Assembly (NCBI GenBank): GCA_030762935.1
Contig: CM060895.1
Span: 75,933,001-75,997,000, forward strand
From: Hymenopus coronatus
Taxonomy: Eukaryota > Arthropoda > Insecta > Mantodea > Hymenopodidae
Direction: 5' to 3'
DNA: 64,000 bases
Under the pieces are notes generated by a model. The model was not told the DNA's origin. It did not search any database and saw nothing but the letters and a program-made list of their open reading frames with translations. Position 1 is the first letter of the stretch, and the number at the start of each line of letters is the position of its first letter. The translations under genes and the position numbers were made by a program. Shown in pieces: positions 10,126 through 22,334 of the stretch.

Positions 10126-10658
10126 TCCTTACAAGTTCTATGAGCATAGTATATAGAGAAAGTATGGTACTCCACCCAAAAATTCAATACTGAGATTTCA
10201 CCGAAAATACATGCTTTGAATAAAAAAAAACATTTTTGAAAAATGTCCATGTGTGTGTATGCGTTCGTTAAACACTAAACTTGGTTCTTAAGCTCAGTAA
10301 CTTCCCAGAATGTGACACAAATATTTTCAAGGAAATCCCTTTACCCGAAAAAAAGACGTTCCAAAATTTTGATTTTACCTAAATTGGCATTAACAGGTGA
10401 CTAATATGACTAAAATACTGTGATAAAGATATGAAAAATTGTATATCTTGAATTTTCTAGGAATAGTCTCTATAGACCTCTTCATTCTGGATGACTTATG
10501 TAATAACTGATAGGGAAAAATTACTACACAAAAAATATAGATCTCATTAAAACACACACTTTATGTTACATAAAATATTTTGGAATTAGAGGAGCTCAAG
10601 ACATGTATTTGCGTTGAAACATCAGTATCTGAACCTATGTATTTCGTAGAGGAAGTAA
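10126..10658 (+). repeat. Rep-1 partial copy with an inverted terminal fragment
   Basis: Plus-orientation copy from TTTACTTTCCTTACAAGTTC to about 10582 (TATGTTACATAAAATATTTTGG). A minus-orientation end fragment follows at 10584-10658 (AAGACATGTATTTGCGTTGAA to GAGGAAGTAAAA). Confidence 0.7.
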
Positions 10659-11384
10659 AAAAAAAGACATTGTACTTTCGGCTCTGTCGCCGAGGAAAGC
10701 GCTTGGGTAATAACAGAAAATGCTCCTCTTGCTCATACATTTACGTTCTTTCTCCTGGTAAGCAGTTCTAACCTTCTAGAAGAGATGCTAATAAATACCA
10801 GTGGTTTAATAAAAATATATTTGAGGATCTTCAGGAGCTAGTGAGGTAAAAAGCATCACCCTGAAAATTTAGCGCATCATTACAGCCAAAGTTTCACAAA
10901 AACTGTTCGGTTGCAGACATTCATCTCTCCCGCCTTACAGGTCGAAAACTAGCAATTTATGCAAACGTTAGGCACTTTTTTCTCCTTCTGTGGTGTGACT
11001 TAACAAGCAGAGGTCACAAAAGGGAATGGAGAAAGGCATTTTATGGAAGTTGTTCTTTCATCTTAGGGACAGAGAGGAGACGCCGAGCGAGAAGGTGAGG
11101 CTAGTAAAAGGAAGTAAAAGAAAATGCGGGGGCGGTGTTAAAAATGGACCACTCAAAAGATTCCAGCAGCGATAGACGAGGGGAGGTCGGATTACACTGT
11201 TATTTATAGCTAGGTTTTTCATCGGGTGTTTCTTAGACTACGTGGCAGGAAAAACGCGCTGAGGAATAGCATTTATGATTCTTTACATCTAAGTTGTATA
11301 TTTGCTGCTATAATAAGCTCTTGTAGATAAAGCAACACTATTAAACGTTTGGCTTTACTGAAATATTAAATAGTAATACTAGAG
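10659..11384. other. Unassigned, locally GC-richer stretch
   Basis: No repeat copies. 11040-11250 is purine- and GC-richer than its neighbours and holds the microexon-like sequence listed separately. Confidence 0.3.
11067..11094 (+). CDS. Microexon-like 28-nt block
   Basis: A strong acceptor (TTGTTCTTTCATCTTAG) and a strong donor (AAG|GTGAGG) enclose 28 nt. Read in phase 1 it encodes DREETPSEK, a short charged peptide of the type seen in neuronal microexons. No neighbouring exon was found, so the call rests on the paired splice signals. Confidence 0.3.
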
Positions 11385-11890
11385 TAATCCGGAAAGTAAG
11401 TAAATAATAACGAAATATATTAATACAAAACTAACTTTATTTACAATGATATTAGAATGCAATTCTGATGGCGAGTTCATATATTAAAACTTAAAGAGAA
11501 ATATTCTTTATTTATAATTTTGAAGGATGTTAGTATATAAGTTACAATACCTTACTCCAATTCTCAAGACATTTATTGACATGTCGTACCACTTTTTCCA
11601 ATGTCGAAAAAGAACTTATTTCTTTCTTGTTTTTGTTTTGGATTTTGGGTTTTTGTTTGTTTGTTCTTTTTTGTGTTGATATAATAAGACTTAAAGAGGA
11701 ATATTCTTTTTTATAACTTTGAAGGATATTAGTTTATAAGTTATAGTACCTTACTCTATTTCTCAACGTAGTTTCCAGTCTCTCAAGACATTTATTGTCA
11801 CGTGGTACCAATTTTTCTAATATCGATGTTATACTTTTCTACCGTCCAAGAACTTTTTTTCTTATTTTATTTATTTATTTATTTATTTTT
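11385..11890 (-). mobile_element. Mariner transposase C-terminal remnants, duplicated
   Basis: Two related pieces lie head to tail. On the minus strand each encodes the extreme C-terminus of a mariner transposase: LEKLVPRDNKCLERLETT near 11760-11850 and the decayed TLEKVVRHVNKCLENW near 11530-11600 (family pattern EKLVPRYDKCL-GNYVEK). The outer end TCCGGAAAGTAAGTA resembles mariner terminal repeats. Stops and frameshifts make it inactive. The catalytic region is not present. Confidence 0.6.
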
Positions 11891-12089
11891 GAAAGCACAA
11901 AATTTTTAGTCAGTTGAATGTTAAAGGCAAATAACACACATGTATAGTGACAATGCAATCAACGAGTCTTCAGTTAGGAAACAGCACATAATTTAGAGTA
12001 ATCAAGGAAGAACCAGTATACACGACAAAGACCAATGTGGGAGTTCATCAATCGTTATGGAGGGGTTGAAAGTAAATGTTGATAAAGAA

Positions 12090-12340
12090 TTCAGAAAAAC
12101 CGGTGTCTTACTTCGGCACCATACATGGCATTTTGGTTGAAAAAATCTTTAAAACTTCAAAGTGGCAGTACATCCTGACTCCGATCTTTGGTGGTAGAAG
12201 AGTATAACATCTGCATTGAAAAGCTGGTACCACATGACAATATATAGCTTGATAGCAATGGCGATTGCGTTGAGAAATAGAGTAAGTTCTTTAACTTTGT
12301 AAATAAAGTTTTGTGTTGATATTCTTCATTACTATTTAGT
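12090..12340 (+). mobile_element. Mariner transposase C-terminal remnant, opposite strand
   Basis: The plus strand encodes WFKKFLKTLKS and then EEYNICIEKLVPHDN with a stop and a trailing GDCVEK, matching the same C-terminal mariner pattern as the minus-strand pieces just upstream. It is broken by frame changes. Confidence 0.55.
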
Positions 12341-12469
12341 TATTTACACCATCAGTTACATTCTGGACTGTCCTCGTATTTAGCAACGGACATTTTAAAG
12401 TCATTAACTGATCACGTTTTTGTTTTCTCTATTCCAAATTTCTTTTTAAGAAGCTTAACCTCCTTTAAC

Positions 12470-12667
12470 CTAGTTGGTCATATCTGACGATGAATGGATT
12501 CGGTGAAATGATGCTAAAATAAGTTCGGGGATCATGGAGCTCAAAGTTACTTGCATTCATCTCCTCAGAATAAAGGAAAACTCCGAAAAATACCTCATTC
12601 GGGTAACTCACCCTAAGCAAAATTCGAACTCATTATCTCTTGAATATGAAGCCAACACGCAACTTAC
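12470..12667 (-). repeat. tRNA-derived SINE (family B), 5' truncated
   Basis: On the minus strand: a B-box (GAGTTCGAATTTTGC), GGGTGAGTTACCCGAATGAGG, a TTTTTCGGAGTTTTCC block, AAGTAACTTTGAGCTCCATG and a tail with ATTCATCGTCAGATATG. The same order occurs in the copy at 25.5 kb. The body resembles SINEs I associate with cockroaches and termites. Its head abuts a Rep-1 copy at 12668. Confidence 0.75.
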
Positions 12668-13287
12668 AAAGTACCAAGAATGTACTGTATTCCACCCAAA
12701 AACTGAATACGAAGATTTCACAAGAAACATATATTATAAAAACTGAGAATAAAAAAAAAAAAACATTTTTATAAAAAGTCTGATGTGACAAAGAATATGA
12801 ATATCTTGAATTTTCTGGGAATAGTCTCTGAAGACTACTTTATTCTGGATGAATTTTACGAATTTTTGCATAACTGCTAAACCGTACGAGGAGAACAAAA
12901 TCCTACCACACAAAACATGTAGAGCACATTAAAGCACATAATTTCTGTTATATACATTTTTTTTGTGGAGTTGATCGTTTTTTTTTAGATATTCTTGTTT
13001 CTGTTTTCATCTTTGAAAAACTTGTACTTTTCTCATACAGGAATTTGCCAACTAGTGTTCATACAAACAAAGTAACTTCAGTCACCTAGCAGACAGCTTT
13101 TGAGTATCACCTTAACCTATGGTACTCCCTTATTTCGCTTCTACGTACAAGGAAGCAAGTACTAATACTATTTCTGTTCATTTTTTCTCGATTAGCATGA
13201 AGTAAATTGAAGCATAAGTTTTTTAAACAATTATTTGTTGCAGAGATGTAGGGAAAGTCATGTAAATGGAACACATCATACTTTTTT
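12668..13287 (+). repeat. Rep-1 copy with internal deletion
   Basis: Begins at the GTACTGTATTCCACCC block, lacks the microsatellite and part of the left core, and is complete at the right (GATGTAGGGAAAGTCATGTAAATGGAACACATC). Confidence 0.8.
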
Positions 13288-13664
13288 TCGTTAGGAAATA
13301 CTGTGGAAGTTAGTTCTGCACTTAATATGACATGTAATCAATTTTTCTCAATACAATCACTGCTTGGGTTTACAGTTGACAATACAATTCGGTTTTATGT
13401 GGAAAAGGTAGCACTCTCAGCAAGGCAGTGGTTCATAAACTTTTCCTCTCCCTTTTTAAGCTCTTATACCACCAGTCAGTGCTATACTTTTTTTTGATAG
13501 CTCCTTTATTTGAGAATCTTACATGCAAAACACAAGGTTTCAAATCCTAGATAATATGCCAATTATCGTTTACAATTTTTTTTATGTTCACGCTTTAATA
13601 AAAAGAATACAAACGTAATTTCAACTTTACTTATTGCAGTAAGTAAAGCTTTTTAGATGTTCAA
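13288..13664. other. Unassigned stretch
   Basis: AT-rich, with no repeat or coding feature recognised. Confidence 0.3.
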
Positions 13665-14440
13665 TTTTTTGCTTCCTCTAGCAAGTATGTGCAATGCATA
13701 TAGTAAGTAGAGAAGCTATTGTATCCACCGAAAATTCGATACCGAGATTTCACCGAAAATACAAGTACTAAGATTCTATGAATATAAAATACATTTTCAG
13801 TAAGTGTTTGTATGTGTATTTATGTAAGTGTCTGTAAACAGGATGACACAAAAACAAAAAGTTCATCAAATACCAAACTTATATTTAAGTTCTGTAACCT
13901 TCAAAATGAGATTTGAAGATTTTCAGTAAAACCCCCCTACTTCAAACTCCCTTTAATTGGAACCCTTTTCGAAATATTCTGTTTTCTCAAAAATGGCTTC
14001 AACGATTTTGATTCATATTGCACTATTTACACCGCAAACCAAACTTATATCCTGAATTTCTTGGGAATAACCCCTGAAGTCTGTTTGCATAAGTAATAAA
14101 CTGTAAGAGATAGACAAAAGCTTCCTATACAAAAATTTAGATCTCGTTAAAATACATAATTTGTTATAATATACTCCTTTTTATTTGTTTTAAAATTGTT
14201 AATATTTAACTTTTCTCAAATGAGAAGTCGTTATTAATGTTTCATTTTGCTCATTCTAAGAGAAGGGAGCTATACTTGCATGACATAGCAACTGGATTTT
14301 AAAAAAATGGACTATCGCTTTAGCCTGGATAATTCCCTTCCACTTCCAAGGAACTAAGCAATAAAACCGTTTCTGCTAATGTTTATGTTAATTATCATGA
14401 AGTGGAGAAGAATAAACTTTTGAAAGAATAATTTAAAAGT
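13665..14440 (+). repeat. Rep-1 copy lacking the stem-loop end
   Basis: The start (CTTCCTCTAGCAAGTATGTGC) and core are present. It belongs to the subfamily with the longer TTAATGTTTCATTTTGCTCATTC segment and ends after the AATTATCATGAAGTGGAG block. Confidence 0.75.
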
Positions 14441-15545
14441 TAACAGAATAGGACACATCGATTTTTAAAATAGCATTTTCATCAAACCGCAAATAAGGAA
14501 AATAAAAGTTCATACTTTTATTAGTATTGAACATAATTTCAATTATGAATGAAATAATGCTATACAAAGGAAATAACACTGATCCTTAATGGAACATATA
14601 CATGCAAGAAGTGTCATCGGCAAATAAGACAAAAGCGGAAATATTACGAGAGAAATTTAAGGGATAAGATTGAACAATTCGCTTCATGGATACTCTTTGT
14701 GATGTATTTTAGAGATGCGACAGGCAGTTGTTTGCGGATAACATTTTAACTGTCTCGATTACAATGCGTTAACGGTTACATGTACAGGTTACCATAAATA
14801 ATTTGTTTTCATGATTATCACGTAGGCAAGAATACGTGTGTGAGTGTAGTACATCAGATAATTTATTCATGTACACAGAGCTCAAATAGTAATAGACGTC
14901 GAATTTCTGATTCCGGTGGCCGCTCCGTTACTCTAATTGGGAAGGAGGAGGGGTTGTAGCTTACTGTTGTAGTACACGTTACCTAATCTCGCTTCCAACT
15001 GAGTAAGGTGGTTATACCTATTAGCGAATGAGTTGACAAACCCATCATAGGTATGCTCTATTGGTTCGATACAGAACGCTCACCTGGAAGGTGACAGTAT
15101 CAGCCAACAAAATAAAAACATGACGTAATAAAGTACCCTACAAACGATAAGGAATGCGGTGTACGGCACAAGACAGTGTCGATTTCTTTTTGTGCCGTTT
15201 CTACCTTGATTCTTTGATTCGTTTTATTCGATGGTTTTATGTATACATTTACAAATGTGCAAACCACTACTTGAAAAGATGGTTGAAGGAACGCACATAA
15301 GTCAGGATTGAAAATCGTTCTTAAAATATGAATTAGAGCTTCACCAGGTTTTCTTTTTATTTAATGGAATTTTACAAAGTACTACATATGAGGTATGTAC
15401 AAAACGTCCTGACTCTACATAAGCGCAAGAGTGGAGAAACAAGGGAGGGGGAGGTGTCAGGGCATTTTGTACAAGCTTTATCTATATTTGTAAGCATTTG
15501 AGTCCTGTAAAAGAACGCATTTTTCTAAGATCCATCATAGAAAAT
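14441..15545. other. Unassigned stretch
   Basis: No repeat copy, RNA gene or coding frame recognised. 14900-15200 is somewhat GC-richer. Confidence 0.3.
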
Positions 15546-16352
15546 CTGAAGTGTCCCATTCACATGACTTTCTCTAGTTGTTCTGCATACCTATCGCAAA
15601 ATAATATTATTTGTTACTCTATATTAATCGAGATAATCATTAATAAAATGATTTATTACTTAGTTCCGTGTAAGTTGAAAAATATAAAGTACGCTCTTAA
15701 ACAGTCAAAATGTTTTAAAACTGTCGTAATGCGATTGTGATTGAAATTCGCTTCTTTTCATGGTCACGAGTAAAACAAAAGGCACATGGACGACTTCCTC
15801 TTTTAGAAAACCAATAGGAAGGAATATCTCGGAAACGATTAGATCTATAACAAAAATGTAAAGGACATAAATGTGTGTTTTGAGGAGATATACATATTTT
15901 GTAAGGCTTTTGTCTATCACATACGGTTTACCGGTTATGCAAAGTCATTCCGAATAAAGAGGACTGCAGAAGGTATTCAAAACAATTCAATATATACATT
16001 TTATTTGTCATATAATTTGTCATATATATATACAAATTTTTAATCAAAACCTTTAGAGCTAGTTTTGAGAAAAACAAAAATTTAGAAAGTATTTCTATGT
16101 AATGGATAGTCTGGGGTAAGGTCTTTTCAGGAAATCTGCCACATCCTTCCGAGACACTAAAATTAAAATGCCAAGTTTGATTTTAACGGGCTTTCCCTTT
16201 TGGAGTTAAGCTGTCTACAGGGGACACACACAATCACTTTTGTTTATTCACGGGGCCCAAAACATATATTTCCAGTAAAATCCCGATTACGAATTTTTGG
16301 TAGAATACAATGCCTTCTATACCTACTATACACATGGTCTAGAGAAAGTAAA
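15546..16352 (-). repeat. Rep-1, complete copy
   Basis: Both ends are present: GAAGTGTCCCATTCACATGAC at the stem-loop end and TAGAGAAAGTAAAA at the palindromic end. The microsatellite is reduced to GGGGACACACACAATC. Confidence 0.85.
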
Positions 16353-18116
16353 ACGAAAGTAAAAGCGACGGCTCTAAACTACAGAAGCAATGGACTAAAA
16401 CTAATTAGAGATATACCTATATCAAAATGCGTGGCGCACAGATATGTCACACGCAATATTTAAATTAATATTTTAATTCTGGCGCGAATATTGACACGCA
16501 CATTTGATACAGCAAATATACTATCCAATGTAATTTAATTAATGGTATTGTAACATCAAACACAGGCCTTATGTTATGCTGAAAAGCTTTAAGCAAAGTT
16601 TCAAGGTGACAACCCAATTCATTTGCTACAAAGCTAGGTTAAAAAATAACTACTAGCAATGCAATATCTTAAGCGAGAATGGGCTAATGTTGCACATGAA
16701 GCAATCTTGCTTGCGTAAAGGTAAGCTTCAGATAAAGATGCATAGAAATTCTTAAGCAGTTGGCTTCAAGTTATCTGCACTCAAACCGTTAATACTACAG
16801 AGAATGAAACTTAAGAGGGCCACTAACAGGCAAGTGAATATGCATCAAAGTGTGTACAAGCAATATGACGTTATCTGGTTGTACCCCGAGTTGGTGTTGA
16901 ACGAAGCAAAAGGAGTTACTGAAGAAAAATCTACGAGACACATGTACAAGTTAAGCTAAATTTCTGAATTTTAAATATATAGAAATATTTTAAACATCTA
17001 ATATTTTCTAATTTTAACTAATGTAGCTCTACATATGGACTGCTTGTGAGGTAGATAAAGTTCTTTTAACATTCATGCAAGTACCAATAAATTAAAAAGA
17101 ATACAATCCCCATAGAGGGATCGGGGATTATTATCAGCGATGTCTTTGTCTATAATCCAATGATAGTTAACTTTAATGCTTTAGTGCTTAGAAATTCCTA
17201 TATCTGTTAATAAGTAGCTACATACCGCATGGAAAAAGCATTCTCTTCAGCAATCACGGTGATGACTTACCTGCAACAGAACAAATATATTAGAAACTAA
17301 AAGGTAATGGGCATTTAACATTCAACTTTATTTCAGTACTCAAGCAATAAGTGTGAATTGGAGGTATGTGCGTAAGAATTACAGAACCCTCAAAAAATAA
17401 GTTACTGTCATCTCTTATTTGGGACAAATACTAACATTTTATAAAATATATCACATCATAAAGATTAATTAAGTAAATACACACATTTCTTGATCAAGTG
17501 TCTTTACCATATAAGTATGAAAATCAAAGTCCAATAGTTGTGCCAAAACTCAAAGTTCATGTTATATGCTTCTAATTTTCATGAATATTACAGAACTCTT
17601 TCATCTGTGTCCGTTAAAGATGCTGCTCATGAAGAATCACTATTTTACATACGTGATTTTGACTGAGTGATTGAAGTATGCCAATTATAATTAATTTCTA
17701 ATAAACACTAATGTACTAAATTTAAATCTACTTATAAGGGTGTTTTTGTTAATAATAATTAAAATATATGTAATCTTAAGTTTATGCTTTATTCAGAACA
17801 AGGAATATCAATGTTTTCTTTCGTTAGTACAATAAAATAAATTAAAATACTTAGAACTCAGCATAAAAATAAGATTTTCAAAATCTAACAAAATATACGA
17901 CAGTGGCAAGTAATATTTCTTTTTCTGGTGTGTATGAAATTATATTTTCTCACCTTTAAAATTGGAGGGTTAGACTGTTTTTACACATATGCCTTCAATA
18001 GCAAAACAAGTATATATTTAGTGTTATTGGGCAAAACTTAAATAAATATTTTAATTAAATTGCCCATTTAATTCTTGTTTCATTTTGTAAGTGGTTAAGC
18101 ACGATAACTACTAGTG
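16353..18116. other. Unassigned AT-rich DNA
   Basis: A long stretch with no Rep-1 or SINE copy detected and no coding frame of note. The longest quiet block in the first third of the window. Confidence 0.3.
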
Positions 18117-18586
18117 ATATGACACGAAACTTTGCAAGAAAATCAACCCACCCAAGACTACTCTTTACAGGGAAAGATTTTTTTGAAATGTTGTTTGTCT
18201 CCAAAATGGCTCTAAACCATCTTGATTAAAATACAACATATATAAGATATTTACATGACGTGTATGTATCTTGAATTTTCTGGGAATAGGCTATGAAAAT
18301 CTCTTCATAACTGGTAACTGAAAGAGATAGATAAAAACTTGCCAAACAGAAATGTAGATTTGGTTAAAACAATGTATGTCATATAAATTTGGGGTAGAGT
18401 TAAACCGTTTCCAAGATATTCCTTGTTATTGTTTTAATTTTAAGCAACTTACAACTATTCTCAAGAGGGAGGTTTCATTTCCAGGCCGTACAAAGCAACA
18501 ACCGAATTTGAATTGTTTCACATAGCAACCGGCTTTTACAAATTTAGCTTGGACATTAATTCCCTTCTACTTATAAGAAACTAATA
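18117..18586 (+). repeat. Rep-1, left part, interrupted by the 2-kb element
   Basis: The copy enters at GATATGACACGAAACTTTGC without its palindromic end and runs to CTTATAAGAAACTAATA, where the TIR element is inserted. It resumes at 20577. Confidence 0.8.
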
Positions 18587-20576
18587 CAGGCTGTCCACTA
18601 AATAAGTAACTATTTTGTGACTGAGGTAACTTACGAATATCTTTTTGTTACAGGTTGATCACAGAGCAGTATGTTGGCTATTCCTGAAACGTATTGCCCT
18701 AGTCACGTCAATTTCATATTCCTTCATGTAGTTGGTGTTACATTTAGAAACGATATAGCGCTTCAAGGTGAATTTCAATACTTTGAACACTGATGAGTTC
18801 AGAAGTTGCAATTAACTGAAGGACAACTACAGATTTAGGTCTGCATATTGGGTCAACGTCAGCTGCGCTTTTTTGTTTTAATTGAATTCTTTTACATGCC
18901 CCGTTACCACAGTAACATTACATGCATTCATTACATTAATTAATCATTTTGGCATTATTTGAATACCTTTAATATTTGAATAGATACATATTTTGGATTT
19001 TCCTTTGAATACATTAGGCATAGTTCAGCTGATTTATAATTTATTACATCATGTGGAATTCATTAATCACATATATTGGTGTCTAAATGTCTATTGATTT
19101 AATATATTTGCCGAAAGTTCGAAGGTGTTTAGAGATTAGTTCTTGATTATTGACTGCGCAGATACCTCCATTTTGTGTTACTTCTTTTTATGAGAATGGA
19201 TCTTTGGAGTTCTGTGTTTATGCATTCTTAAATGAGGTGGTTGACTGTCTGTTGTTCTCTGTTGCATGTACAGATCGGGTCGTTTAATGTGGAATCGGTG
19301 TAAATATGGTTTTGTTTTCCTGTGACCTGTCACTATGGCTGTGAAATTTGTATTTACTGGTAGTTTTTATTTTTAGTCTTTCATTAATTGAGGGAATAAA
19401 GGATTTGATCTCTGCTCCTTTTGTGTTGTTATTCCATCTTTTTTGCCACCTCTCGATGCCCGAGTCTTTTATTTCTGATTTGATAGTAAATTTGGGGACG
19501 TGAAAGGTTAACCTGGTCAAGACTCGTCAGCAAGAGTGCCTATTCGTTGAAACTTATTTAACACTTGCAGCGGGGTCTCGTACTGGTAGGTCTCCGTCGT
19601 CCTCGGCTCAGCAGCTGATGAGAATTTCACTCCTAATGTTGTCAAGCTAATTATATCTCAGGGTACTTTGTGGTTGAGGCAAATATTGAACAATACCGCA
19701 TTTCCCTTAGGTAATACTTGAATTTATTAATTTCAGGATACTTTAAAAAGTTTAACAGCCGGCTAGCTTGCTTCCTAACAATATATTTACATTAATAATC
19801 TTCCCAACACTTCAATAAATTTACGAGAAGGTTAATCTATCCATCAGATCATCGTTCCCCATCCCTTAAACACGTGGACGTGCCTTCGTCGTCTTACACG
19901 TTATGCTCACAACAGAGATCTACAGAATGAAGAGAGTAAGTTTTCTTTTTTATACTGCCACTGGGTGACGCCAACCTTCGAGCCATAAAATGTAACATCA
20001 CGTCAGAATCACGTTCACATGACGCTTCTGGAAAAACCCAATGCTTCCCTCTCACTCGAACTTCCACCTTACCTCGTATATTTTTCCAAGTCTCTGTACT
20101 TCCTGGAAGACAAGTATTTACTTTTGTCTCACTCATTCCTATCTCTTTCCTTTTTTTTAAGTTAATTACCTAAACCAATACACATTACCAAGTGATGTTT
20201 GATGGACTGTTACCTGGAATTAAGCTAGCCCGCCTCTTTCTTAAGTACCTAAGTTACAACTCGGTTTTATACATGGTTCTACATCTATATATTCTCAACT
20301 GTTTTAACATTGCTTTCTTTACAATTATAATACTATGCACCATTCTACTATTATATAGATTTGCGTTACTATATGGTTTTATTCGTTGGTCCATCCGTTC
20401 TAAATTTTTGTTGAAACTGTCGTCACAGCTCATGGCACGGAATATCCTGTAGACGCAATGTGATAACGGCAATGCGTTCAGGAATCGTTAAAATTGTTCA
20501 GTGATCATCTTGTAATAAAAACAAAATCATTGGTTACTTCATTCACAAAATAGTTAATTATTTGGTGGACACCCTG
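18587..20576. mobile_element. 2-kb TA-flanked DNA element with long inverted ends
   Basis: The left end (CAGGCTGTCCACTAAATAAG) and the reverse complement of the right end (CAGGGTGTCCACCAAATAAT) match closely for about 45 bp. Similarity continues, weaker, to about 110 bp (GATCAC...ATTCCTGAA-GCATTGCC). A TA dinucleotide flanks both ends, as in Tc1/mariner-type insertion. No transposase of its own was found; the interior holds a decayed non-LTR fragment and unidentified DNA, so it is non-autonomous. It lies inside a Rep-1 copy whose flanks rejoin cleanly. Confidence 0.75.
19090..19520 (-). mobile_element. Non-LTR retrotransposon ORF2 C-terminal remnant (R1/Jockey-like)
   Basis: The minus strand encodes the conserved tail that follows the reverse transcriptase in arthropod R1/Jockey-like elements. 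The pieces, in different frames, are ERWQKRWNNNTKGAEIKSFI, IVTGHRKTKPYLHRFHIK and KEVTQNGGI followed by a KHL-like end. The frames are broken by shifts and stops. RT catalytic motifs are not visible. It is cargo captured by, or inserted into, the surrounding TIR element. Confidence 0.65.
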
Positions 20577-20672
20577 TACAATTATTTCTGCTAATGTTTA
20601 TTTAGATTACTATGTAGATACATAAAAGAGTACTATAGTTTGGAGAGAAATTCATGTGAATGGAATACATAT
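20577..20672 (+). repeat. Rep-1, right part after the 2-kb insertion
   Basis: Continues from ATTATTTCTGCTAATGTTTA to the stem-loop end (GAGAAATTCATGTGAATGGAA). The flanking TA is consistent with a target duplication. Confidence 0.8.
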
Positions 20673-21368
20673 TTTTTATTCAAATAGGTTAAAACAATTG
20701 TTAAAATATTGCTTTTAGCACCTATTCGACTGTTTTTACAAATGGTCTCTTGGCCATTGTATTACTTGTTTACGCTTTCAATGTGCCGATGGGTGTAACC
20801 ATTCCAGGCACTATTGGTAATAGAAATAACAGATATTTTATTTCAAATTTTAATGAATAATCTTTGTGCTTCGGGTAAACAAGAGTGTGTTGAATGAGCA
20901 ATAAATAAAAAAAGCCAGAAATAATTTGCGCATATCGAAAGCATGAAACCAGATGTTCCCGCATAGAGAACAAATTATACCAATTAAATTCAAATTTCTG
21001 AAAATTATGTGAGGAATGTGCAAAGGCAATAAATCGAATGCCAGAGTAATTATTTGTTGTTTACAAATGCACACTTTTTACTCGGAAATACAAACAATGC
21101 TTTGCGATCTCGTGTTTGTTACTTTTTCCATAACACACCCAATTATTTGACTGGCGATTCAGCAAAATGTCATTGTACTGCAGAGTATCCAGATTTTAAA
21201 AATTAATAATGCACTTCACATCCCATTATAGGAGCTTTTCATATGCTCATACAGTATTATTACGAACACTATAGAAGACACATAATGAATTTGGGTAGCA
21301 TTTTTATTGACGATATTGCCTATAATTATTAGCCGCTATTTTTATATACTCGTATTTGGATTTTAAAT
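20673..21368. other. Unassigned stretch
   Basis: AT-rich, with no feature recognised. The open frames on the minus strand at 20770-21074 overlap each other and show no motif. Confidence 0.3.
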
Positions 21369-22181
21369 TGGATGTGTTTCATTCACATGACTCCCTAGCT
21401 GTTCCACAAACAAACTTTCCTTAAAAATATTACTTTATTTACGCAAGGCTGATCAAGAATTGCCAGAATTGGTCTTATTACTTGCTTCCTTATAAGTAGA
21501 ATAGAAATAAGGGAATGCATTAGGCTAAAGGATAATCAAATCCATTAAAATTCGGTCGCTATATGCAATGATTGAAATTCTGTTCTCTTTGATTACTTGG
21601 AGTAAACAAAAGAGACACAAAATAAAGACGTCTTCCGTGTAAGAAAAGTTTAAGTACTTTGAAACTGAAGCCAATGATTAGGAATGTCTCGAAAACGGTA
21701 GTTGACTATACAAAAAAAGTTTCACATAAATTTGTGATCTACATTTTTGTGCAGTAAGTTTTTGTCTATTTCTTAGTTATGCAAAAACAGCAAAATTCAT
21801 CCAAAATGAACAGGTTTTCAGAAGCTAATCCCAAAAAATTCAAGATATACATTTTATTTTTAATGTAAATATCTATAATGTACAATATTTATATCAAAAT
21901 CGTTAGACCCATTTTTGAGAAAAATAACATTTTCACAAAATGTTTCTATATAAAGTGTAGTTTAGGGAAGGATTTTCTTGAAAATCTTCGTGTTGCATCC
22001 TTGGAAGATGAACTCAAATACAAGTTTGGTATTTGATGGTCTTTTACTTAGAGCTATGCTGTTTAAAATACTTTTTTGGACACAGAGGACCATAAAGCAC
22101 ACATTTTGGTATCAAATTTTAGGGTGGAGCAAAATAGCTTTGTGTTACATTACGTATATAGTACGTGTAGAGAAAATAAAA
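21369..22181 (-). repeat. Rep-1, complete copy
   Basis: From GATGTGTTTCATTCACATGAC to TAGTACGTGTAGAGAAAATAAAA. Belongs to the subfamily with the ACAAAAGAGACACAAAATAAAG segment. No microsatellite. Confidence 0.85.
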
Positions 22182-22334
22182 TAGGTTAAGGGACGTTCGT
22201 TCATGTACAAATAAGTGTTATGAAAACAAATATTTGTTGTTTTTTTTTCAAATCGATACTTACTTTACGGACACCCTCTTATATTTCTGATGAAATATGG
22301 AGATTGAGACTTTACTACACTTCGTCTAGTGTCT

